Assembly (NCBI RefSeq): GCF_009707125.1 | Contig: NZ_WLVL01000021.1 | Span: 62,001-126,000, forward strand | DNA: 64,000 bases | Direction of reading: 5' to 3' | From: Arsenicicoccus cauae | Lineage (GTDB): Bacteria; Actinomycetota; Actinomycetes; Actinomycetales; Dermatophilaceae | Shown here: in pieces, positions 55,198-61,421 of the stretch | Layout of the letters: every line of letters begins with the position of its first letter | Numbering within the stretch: the first letter of the stretch is position 1 | Translations under genes and position numbers: made by a program | Notes under the pieces: model-generated | What the model was told of the DNA's origin: nothing | Seen by the model: the letters and a program-made list of their open reading frames with translations, nothing else | Database searches by the model: none

Positions 55198-55232
55198 ACG
55201 GCCCCGTCGCGTCCCCCTCGCGGCGGGGCCGT
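55198..55232 (+). terminator. Terminator of the small-peptide transcript
   Basis: ACGGCCCCGTCGCG (55198-55211) pairs with CGCGGCGGGGCCGT (55219-55232) with one G:T pair and a 7-nt loop. Confidence 0.8.
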
Positions 55233-55265
55233 CACCATGCCCGCGCCGTCCCCCAGGGTCGACGG

Positions 55266-55542
55266 GTGAGTCTCCCGCCGCTGCGGTACCTGTCCGACGC
55301 CGAGGTCCAGCACCTGCTGCCCGAGCCACGGGTCGCCGTCGCGCGGGCCGAGGCACGCGCGCAGGTGCCGCCCAAGCCCTCCGCCGGCGTCCGGGTGGAC
55401 CGGCGACGCGATCCGGCGTCCCCGCCCCGACGGGCGGCTCCCCTGCCAGAACCTCGGCATCGCGGCGACCGACGTCGTCTTCGCGGCATACGTCGCGGAC
55501 CGGGCCGCCGACCGCGGGGCCGGCACGGTGCTCGCCCGCTGA
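55266..55542 (+). pseudogene. Ornithine cyclodeaminase-family remnant
   Basis: The 5' part starts at GTG 55266 with MSLPPLRYLSDAEVQHLLPE and RVAVARAEARAQVPPKP, the N-terminus of ornithine cyclodeaminase/mu-crystallin proteins. A second frame encodes their C-terminus, RLPCQNLGIAATDVVFAAYV then ADRAADRGAGTVLAR-stop. The central NAD-binding domain (about 250 residues) is missing and the two ends are out of frame. It is a deletion remnant. Confidence 0.8.
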
Positions 55543-55649
55543 CCGCGAGCGTCGAGCGACCGTCGAGTCTCCCGGCTGACAACCTCCCCCCGGGCCACGC
55601 GCCCTGGTGGGATGGGGAGCAGCAGCCCCACCACGAAGGAGGCACGACC

Positions 55650-56624
55650 GTGAAGCGCATCGGCTACTTCCTGTCCTGCGAGGAGTACTCCCCCGCCGAG
55701 ATCGTCGAGCAGGCCCGCCTCGCGGGCGAGGCAGGCTTCGACGCCCTGTGGATCAGCGACCACTTCCACCCGTGGACCGACGCGCAGGGCGAGTCCGCCT
55801 TCGTGTGGTCCGCGATCGGGGCGATCAGCCAGGTCTGCGACCTGCCCGTCACGACCGCCGTGACCTGCCCGACGGTGCGGATCCACCCGGCGATCGTCGC
55901 CCAGGCCGCCTCCACCAGCGCGTGCCTGCTCGGCCCGGGGAGGTTCACCCTCGGCGTCGGCTCCGGCGAGGCGCTCAACGAGCACATCCTCGGCGACGTC
56001 TGGCCGCACGCCGGCCAGCGGCTCGAGATGCTCGAGGAGGCCATAGGGCTGATCCGCGAGCTGTGGACCGGCGAGGTCGTCTCGCACGAGGGCCCCTACT
56101 ACACCGTGGACACGGCGCGGATCTACTCCCTGCCCGAGGAGACGCCGCAGATCTTCGTGTCGGCCTTCGGGCCCAAGGCGCTGGACCTGGCCTGCCGGGT
56201 GGGCGACGGCTTCGTGACGACGATGCCTGATGCCGACAGCGTGCGGACCTTCCGCCAGGCCAAGGGCGCGGACGCCCCCACGCAGGCCGGCTTCAAGGTG
56301 GGCTGGGGCCCGGACCAGGAGCAGGCGATCGACGACGCCTACCGCCTGTGGCCCAACGCCGGGGTGCCCGGCGAGCTCAGCCAGGTGCTCCCCAGCCCGC
56401 AGCACTTCGAGCAGGCGGCCGAGCTCGTGACCCGGGAGAAGATCGCCGGGTCGGCGACCTTCGGGGACGACGTGTCCGCCCACGTCGAGGCCTTCGCGCC
56501 CTTCGTCGAGGCCGGCTTCGACGACGTGTATGTCGCCAACATGGGCCCCCGCTACGCCGACATGATCGAGGCGTACGGCAAGGAGGTCCTGCCCGAGCTG
56601 CGCTCCCGACACGTGCGCGCCTGA
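55650..56624 (+). CDS. F420-dependent LLM-class oxidoreductase
   Basis: The 324-residue protein matches the F420-dependent G6PDH-like subgroup (TIGR03557): KRIGYFLSCEEYSPAEIVEQ, then ISDHFHPWTDAQGESAFVWS, VTTAVTCPTVRIHPAIVAQA and GVGSGEALNEHILGD. It is a TIM-barrel flavin-type enzyme using F420. The GTG at 55650 follows AAGGAGG by 7 nt. Substrate cannot be inferred; true glucose-6-phosphate activity is not certain. Confidence 0.88.
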   Translation: MKRIGYFLSCEEYSPAEIVEQARLAGEAGFDALWISDHFHPWTDAQGESAFVWSAIGAISQVCDLPVTTAVTCPTVRIHPAIVAQAASTSACLLGPGRFTLGVGSGEALNEHILGDVWPHAGQRLEMLEEAIGLIRELWTGEVVSHEGPYYTVDTARIYSLPEETPQIFVSAFGPKALDLACRVGDGFVTTMPDADSVRTFRQAKGADAPTQAGFKVGWGPDQEQAIDDAYRLWPNAGVPGELSQVLPSPQHFEQAAELVTREKIAGSATFGDDVSAHVEAFAPFVEAGFDDVYVANMGPRYADMIEAYGKEVLPELRSRHVRA

Positions 56625-56676
56625 TCTCTACGGCCACCCCTTCCCGCCATACCGCCCTCTCCCACCAGGAGTCCTC

Positions 56677-57273
56677 ATGACCAGCGAGACCGTCCGCGAC
56701 CAGCCGACCACCCGACCCCGCACGCCGCTAGCCGCACCCGTGCACGCCATCGAGAGAGCCACCGTCCTCGACCCCGTCGTGACCGTGGGTGACCGCGTCT
56801 CAGGCGCGATCGTCGCCGACGACCTGCGGCGCCGGGTGCTCCAGGGCGCCTGGCTCGGCCACGCGCTGCACCCCCTGCTCGTCGAGGTGCCCATGGGCAC
56901 GTGGATGAGCGCGAGCCTGCTCGACCTCGCCGGCGACGACGACTCGCGCGACGGGGCCCGCCTGCTGACGGGCGTCGGCGTGCTGGCGGCCGTGCCGGCC
57001 GCGCTGTCGGGCTGGTCGGAGTATGCCGAGACCGACACCCGCTCCCGTCGCGTCGGGGTGGTCCACGCCATCGCCAACGGCGCCGGTGCCGGGCTGCAGG
57101 TCGCGTCGTGGGTGGCGCGTCGCAACGGCCGGCACCGGCTCGGCGCGGCCCTGGGGCTCGTCGCCCTCGGCGCCGTGGGGGCGGGCGGCTTCCTCGGCGG
57201 GCACCTGGCGGCGGCGCGCAAGGTCGGCACGCACGACCCCTCGTTCATCCCCGAGCAGCCCTACCTGAGCTAG
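56677..57273 (+). CDS. DUF2231 membrane protein
   Basis: The 198 residues include the DUF2231 mark LGHALHPLLVEVPMGTWMSA with SLLDLAGDD, and about four helices (VGVLAAVPAALSGWSEYAET, VVHAIANGAGAGLQVASW and ALGLVALGAVGAGGFLGGHL). Function is unknown; related proteins often sit beside Rieske or cytochrome genes. It lies 52 bp after the F420 oxidoreductase and may be co-transcribed. Confidence 0.8.
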   Translation: MTSETVRDQPTTRPRTPLAAPVHAIERATVLDPVVTVGDRVSGAIVADDLRRRVLQGAWLGHALHPLLVEVPMGTWMSASLLDLAGDDDSRDGARLLTGVGVLAAVPAALSGWSEYAETDTRSRRVGVVHAIANGAGAGLQVASWVARRNGRHRLGAALGLVALGAVGAGGFLGGHLAAARKVGTHDPSFIPEQPYLS

Positions 57274-57376
57274 TCACGTCGGCCCGCGTGCGCTCCCCCG
57301 ACCGATGTGACGGCCTCACGTGCATCGTCAGGCGATGATCGAGGGCCCGCGTGCTCGGGGCCAGCGTGGACTGCAG

Positions 57377-58495
57377 CTAGCCCGAGGAGGCCACGACCCG
57401 GACGGCCGAGCGGTACGCCCACGGGACGCACGCAGCGGCCGTGACCAGGTGCCGTCGCACGACCGTCGAGCGCGTGGCCACCACGAGGCTGCTCGTCAGC
57501 GCGCGGGCGGGCATTCCGATGGCGTGCCACCGGGCCTCGTAGCCCCGGGCGTCGCCGACCGCGACGCACTCGACCGCCGCCCTCGCCTGTCTCCACCCGA
57601 GCGTCAGCCCCTCACCCGTCAGCGCGTCCACGTAACCGGCGGCGTCGCCGGCCAGCAGCACCCGTCCGGCGACGCGGTGGGCCGCGCGCTGTCGTAGCGG
57701 CCCCGCCCCGCGCACCTCGTCCAGCGGTGCGGCGGCCTCGAGACGGCTTGCGAGCCAGGGCATCTCGACGAGCTGCTCGGAGAATCCCCCGACGCAGGCG
57801 GTCAGCACGGCCACCCCCACGACGTCGTCCGCGACGGGCGTGACATAGGCCTCGCACGACCGGCCCCAGTGCACCTCGACGTGGTCCGTCCACGGCGCGA
57901 CCCGGTAGTGCCGTCGCAGCCCGCGCCTCCGCGGCGCCCGCGACGGACGGTCGAGCCCGAGCAGCCGTCGCGTCGGCGAGAGCAGCCCGTCGGCCGCCAC
58001 CACGTGCCCGGCGCGCACCTCGCCTCCCCCGGCCAGCCCCACCGTGACCCCCCCGTCGTCCTGAGCCAGGTCCACGACTCGATCCTGCACCTGCCGTATG
58101 CCGTCCCCCGCCGCCTCCGTGGCCCGGGTCAGGGCGGCGTGCAAGGTCGTGCGGCGCACGCCGAGCCCAGGCTGCGGCCCGACCGGTGCGTCGGCAGATG
58201 GGCCGCGTCCGTCGAGGGCACTGCCGTCGACGTACCGGATGCCCCGGATCGGGTGGCCGTCCGGGTGGACCCCGAGAGCCGCGAGCTCGGCCACGCCGGC
58301 CGGCATGATGCCCTCGCCGCAGGCCTTGTCCACCGGTGACAGGCGGGGCTCGACGACGACGGCGCTCATCCCGAGCCGCGCCGCGTGCAGAGCCGCGACC
58401 AGCCCGACCGGTCCGCCGCCGACGACGACCAGATCCACGTCCGCCCTGGCGTGAGCGTCGGCCCCGGTGCCTGGCGTTCGGGGGTCCCTCGCCAC
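57377..58495 (-). CDS. FAD-dependent oxidoreductase (geranylgeranyl-reductase-like)
   Basis: The 372-residue flavoprotein has the Rossmann start LVVVGGGPVGLVAALHAARL, the PCGEG-like ACGEGIMPAGVAELAALG and the FAD-binding VLLAGDAAGYVDALTGEGLT. It belongs to the GGR/SrsC-type family that hydroxylates phenolic lipids or saturates isoprenoids. In the srs operon a similar enzyme converts PKS III alkylresorcinols to quinols. The GTG at 58495 is 2 bp after the ICMT-like stop. Confidence 0.85.
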   Translation of the reverse strand: MARDPRTPGTGADAHARADVDLVVVGGGPVGLVAALHAARLGMSAVVVEPRLSPVDKACGEGIMPAGVAELAALGVHPDGHPIRGIRYVDGSALDGRGPSADAPVGPQPGLGVRRTTLHAALTRATEAAGDGIRQVQDRVVDLAQDDGGVTVGLAGGGEVRAGHVVAADGLLSPTRRLLGLDRPSRAPRRRGLRRHYRVAPWTDHVEVHWGRSCEAYVTPVADDVVGVAVLTACVGGFSEQLVEMPWLASRLEAAAPLDEVRGAGPLRQRAAHRVAGRVLLAGDAAGYVDALTGEGLTLGWRQARAAVECVAVGDARGYEARWHAIGMPARALTSSLVVATRSTVVRRHLVTAAACVPWAYRSAVRVVASSG

Positions 58496-58497
58496 CG

Positions 58498-59022
58498 TCA
58501 GGCCGTCTCGTGCAGCGTGCGCAGCGCCTGCTCCTCGACCCGGATGCGGCGAGCCAGCAGCGCTGCGTTGGCGATCGTGAACCCCGCTGCGGTCCACCGG
58601 GATCCGTGCGCCATCGGCAGGGCGACGCCCTCGACGACGACGGCGACGTAGTTGGGGTGGTCGAGCCAGCGGTAGGGGCCGCCCGTGACCCGGGTGGCGC
58701 CGGGCACGACGATCACGCGCGTGTTCCACTGCGGACCGAGGGTGCGGATGCACCACCACCGCAGCGCCTGGGCCGCCCCGACACCGGCGAGGGCGACCCA
58801 TCCCCCGCGTCCGAACCTCCGCTGGCCCCAGTGCATCTCGGCGAGGCACGCCCCGAGCAGCCCGGTGTGCAGGGCCACCATGGCCGGGTAGTGCTCGCGC
58901 CCCACCTCGTGCCCACCCTGGGCGAGGGACCAGGCGGCGTTGCGGCGCGACACCACCAGCTCCGCGAGGCGCTCGGCCGCGACGGCGGCGACCAGTCCGG
59001 CATACGCGGTCTGGCTCCTCAT
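58498..59022 (-). CDS. Isoprenylcysteine carboxyl methyltransferase family protein
   Basis: The 174-residue membrane protein has the ICMT core: LRWWCIRTLGPQWNTRVIVV and the C-terminal SAM-binding GGPYRWLDHPNYVAVVVEGV. In PKS III operons such proteins O-methylate the phenolic product (SrsB-like). Five helices are predicted. Its start overlaps the PKS stop (ATGA). Confidence 0.87.
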   Translation of the reverse strand: MRSQTAYAGLVAAVAAERLAELVVSRRNAAWSLAQGGHEVGREHYPAMVALHTGLLGACLAEMHWGQRRFGRGGWVALAGVGAAQALRWWCIRTLGPQWNTRVIVVPGATRVTGGPYRWLDHPNYVAVVVEGVALPMAHGSRWTAAGFTIANAALLARRIRVEEQALRTLHETA

Positions 59023-60104
59023 CGGGCGTCCTCAGGGGCCCGCAGCAGGACCATCTCGAGGCAGAACCCCGGGCCCATCGCGAGCAGCATCCCCAACGAC
59101 CCGGGCCGGGGCGGGCGGGTGCGGAGGGTGTCGGCGAGGACGTGGAGCACCGACGCCGAGGACAGGTTGCCGATCGCTGCGAGGGAGTCCCAGGTGACGC
59201 CGAGGGCGTCGCGGGGGACCTCGAGCGCGTCCTGCATGGCCTCCAGGACCTTGGGGCCGCCGGGGTGGGCGACCCACCACTCGATGTCGTCCCGCGTGAG
59301 GTCGTGCAGCGCGAGGAAGCCGTCGACGTCGTCGCGCACGTGCGAGCGCACGAGCTCGGGCACCTCGACGCCCAGCACGATCCGCAGCCCGGTGGCCCCG
59401 ACGTCCCAACCCATCGCGCGCTCGGTGTCGTCGTAGAACCGCGACCGGGTGTCCAGCACCTGCGGCCGCGTGGACGGGCCCGCCGGGTCTGCCGGCGGCC
59501 GTCGGTCCGCGCCGACCATCACGACCGCGGCGGCGCCGTCGCCGAAGAGCCCGCTGGCCACCATGTTGGCGGGAGTGGTGTCCTCGCGCTGGACCGTCAG
59601 GCTGCACATCTCGGCCGCGACCAGCACGGCCACGTGGTCCGGGTGACCGACGAGGTGGTCGTGCACGCGGGCGATGCCGGCCGCCCCGGCGACGCAGCCG
59701 AGACCGACGAGCGGGACCCGACGGACGTCGGGACGCATCCGCAGGCGGGCAGCGATCCGGGCGTCGATCGAGGGCACCGCCAGGCCGGTCACGGTCGCGC
59801 TGACGAGCAGGTCCACGTCGCGCGGCGCGAGACCGGCGTCGGCCAGGGCCGCCTCGACGGCTTCGCACCCGAGGTCGACGGCGGCCTCGATGAAGACGTC
59901 GTTGGCCTCGCCGAAGTCCGCCAGTCGCGCGTAGCGCTCGAGCGGCATGGCCAGGTGACGGGTGCGCACGCCCGCGTTGGCGTGCACCTGCTCGAGCATG
60001 CGGCGGCGAGGACCAGACGCGGCGCCGGTGAACTCCGCCACCGCGGCGGTGATCTCGTGCTGCGGATAGGTGTGGGTCGGCAGCACGCCGCGGACGGCGA
60101 CCAC
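59019..60104 (-). CDS. Type III polyketide synthase (chalcone-synthase family)
   Basis: The 361-residue enzyme has the catalytic triad: Cys137 in LVGLGCVAGAAGIARVHDHL, His in EWWVAHPGGPKVLEAM and Asn in AIGNLSSASVLHVL. It condenses acyl-CoA starters with malonyl-CoA into alkylpyrones or alkylresorcinols. With the ICMT-like and FAD genes it resembles the Streptomyces srs operon for phenolic lipids. The GTG at 60104 leaves 45 bp to the divergent UbiA start. Confidence 0.88.
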   Translation of the reverse strand: MVAVRGVLPTHTYPQHEITAAVAEFTGAASGPRRRMLEQVHANAGVRTRHLAMPLERYARLADFGEANDVFIEAAVDLGCEAVEAALADAGLAPRDVDLLVSATVTGLAVPSIDARIAARLRMRPDVRRVPLVGLGCVAGAAGIARVHDHLVGHPDHVAVLVAAEMCSLTVQREDTTPANMVASGLFGDGAAAVVMVGADRRPPADPAGPSTRPQVLDTRSRFYDDTERAMGWDVGATGLRIVLGVEVPELVRSHVRDDVDGFLALHDLTRDDIEWWVAHPGGPKVLEAMQDALEVPRDALGVTWDSLAAIGNLSSASVLHVLADTLRTRPPRPGSLGMLLAMGPGFCLEMVLLRAPEDAR

Positions 60105-60149
60105 CGAGCTGGGCCGTCCGTGCCTCGGTCCGGGGCCTACCGTGGGCTC

Positions 60150-61058
60150 ATGCCCCGTTCCGTCCTGCGCCTGCTGGCGGCCACGTGCCACCCCGGCCCC
60201 ACCGTCGTCGTGACCGGGCTCGCCACCGCCCTCGCCGCGGGCTGCGGCCTCCCCCGCCGGCGGGTCCTGCTGGTGGGCGCGACCGTCCTGTCCGGTCAGC
60301 TGACGATCGGGTGGGGCAACGACCTCGTCGACGCCGGGCGGGACCGGGTCGCGGGGCGCGTCGACAAGCCGCTCGCGAGCGACCCCGCCGCTGCGCGGGT
60401 GGTCCGCAGGGCCCTCGGAGTGGCCACGGGTGCCTGTCTGCTCCTGTCGGGCAGGTGCGGTGGTGCTGCCGGAGTCGTCCATGTGGTCCTCGTCGTCGGG
60501 TCGGGCTGGGCATACAACGCTGGTCTCAAGCGCTCGACCGCCTCGATCCTGCCGTATGCCGTGGCCTTCGGGGGGCTTCCGCACGTGCCGCATCTGACCA
60601 GAGGTGGTCCCCGCCACGGGCCGGCGCCGTTGTGGCAGACGGTCGCCGGCGCGCTTCTCGGCTGCTCCGCCCACCTGCTGAACGTCCTGCCCGACCTGGA
60701 CGACGACGCCGCCACCGGGGTGCGCGGCTACCCGCACCGGTGGTCGCCTGCGTCGCTGCGGGCCCAGGCCGTGGCCGGGCTGGCCGGCGCCCAGCTCGCC
60801 GTGCTGGCCGGGGCGCGCCCACCCGCCCGACCCGCACGCGTCGCGGTGGGGCTCGGGGCTGCGCTCGCGGTCGGCGTCCTCGGCGGTGGTGGCAAGGCGC
60901 CGTTCTGGTGCGCGGCCGGGATGGCCGTCTGCGACGTGGCGCTGTGGGCGGTGGCGGGGCGAGGATGCGCCGGAGGCACCCCACCGTCGTGGGCGCCACC
61001 ACCATCGACAGCTCCAGCAGCTGCGCCATCACCAGCAGGACGAGGAGAGATCGCATGA
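60150..61058 (+). CDS. UbiA-family prenyltransferase
   Basis: The 302-residue integral membrane enzyme has the first Asp motif NDLVDAGRDRVAGRVDKPLA (Asn57, Asp58, Asp61, Asp65) and the second, NVLPDLDDDAATGVRGYPHR, both binding Mg-diphosphate. It should prenylate an aromatic acceptor, most plausibly the product of the adjacent PKS III operon (inference). TACCGT 6 nt before the ATG marks a leaderless start. The Pro/Ala-rich tail is disordered. It overlaps the cupin remnant by ATGA. Confidence 0.85.
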   Translation: MPRSVLRLLAATCHPGPTVVVTGLATALAAGCGLPRRRVLLVGATVLSGQLTIGWGNDLVDAGRDRVAGRVDKPLASDPAAARVVRRALGVATGACLLLSGRCGGAAGVVHVVLVVGSGWAYNAGLKRSTASILPYAVAFGGLPHVPHLTRGGPRHGPAPLWQTVAGALLGCSAHLLNVLPDLDDDAATGVRGYPHRWSPASLRAQAVAGLAGAQLAVLAGARPPARPARVAVGLGAALAVGVLGGGGKAPFWCAAGMAVCDVALWAVAGRGCAGGTPPSWAPPPSTAPAAAPSPAGRGEIA

Positions 61059-61222
61059 GGTTCACCCAGAGCGGCGGTCAGTCCGCCCCCGGGCCGCAGG
61101 ACTGGTTCACCGGCACGGTCTACATCGACGGGATCCGCAACCCGGACAAGCAGTCCGCGGTGGGCTGCGCGCACGTGCGGTTCACGCCGGGCGCCCGCAC
61201 CGCGTGGCACTCCCACCCCAAG
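61055..61222 (+). pseudogene. Cupin protein, 5' part only
   Basis: ATG 61055 follows GAGGAGAG and overlaps the ubiA stop. The frame encodes a (R)-mandelonitrile-lyase-type cupin N-terminus, GPQDWFTGTVYIDGI, and the first metal motif TAWHSHPKG. Homology stops at about 61222, after which the same frame is Thr/Ser/Arg noise and another frame encodes a sigma-factor end. A deletion joined two genes. Confidence 0.75.
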
Positions 61223-61344
61223 GGCCCAGCGCCCCCGACGGGTCGCTGCGCTGCCTGGTCCTGGAAGTGCGCGACGGACTCGTCCGCACCGTCCAGCTCC
61301 ACGGCAACCCGGCCAAGCTCGGTGCCCTCGACCGGCCGGCATGA
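61222..61344 (+). pseudogene. ECF41-family sigma factor, 3' end only
   Basis: The frame APDGSLRCLVLEVRDGLVRT then VQLHGNPAKLGAL matches the SnoaL-like C-terminal domain end of SigJ/ECF41 factors (compare NPDKLxHL). ECF41 genes are normally linked to oxidoreductases, cupins or carboxymuconolactone decarboxylases, so the neighbours before deletion were probably cupin-ECF41. Confidence 0.7.
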
Positions 61345-61421
61345 GCCGACCCGCGCCCGCGGGACGCAGGCCGACACGACTTCGCAACGCGCCCGCAACA
61401 TGAGCGTGGAAGCCTCACGCC

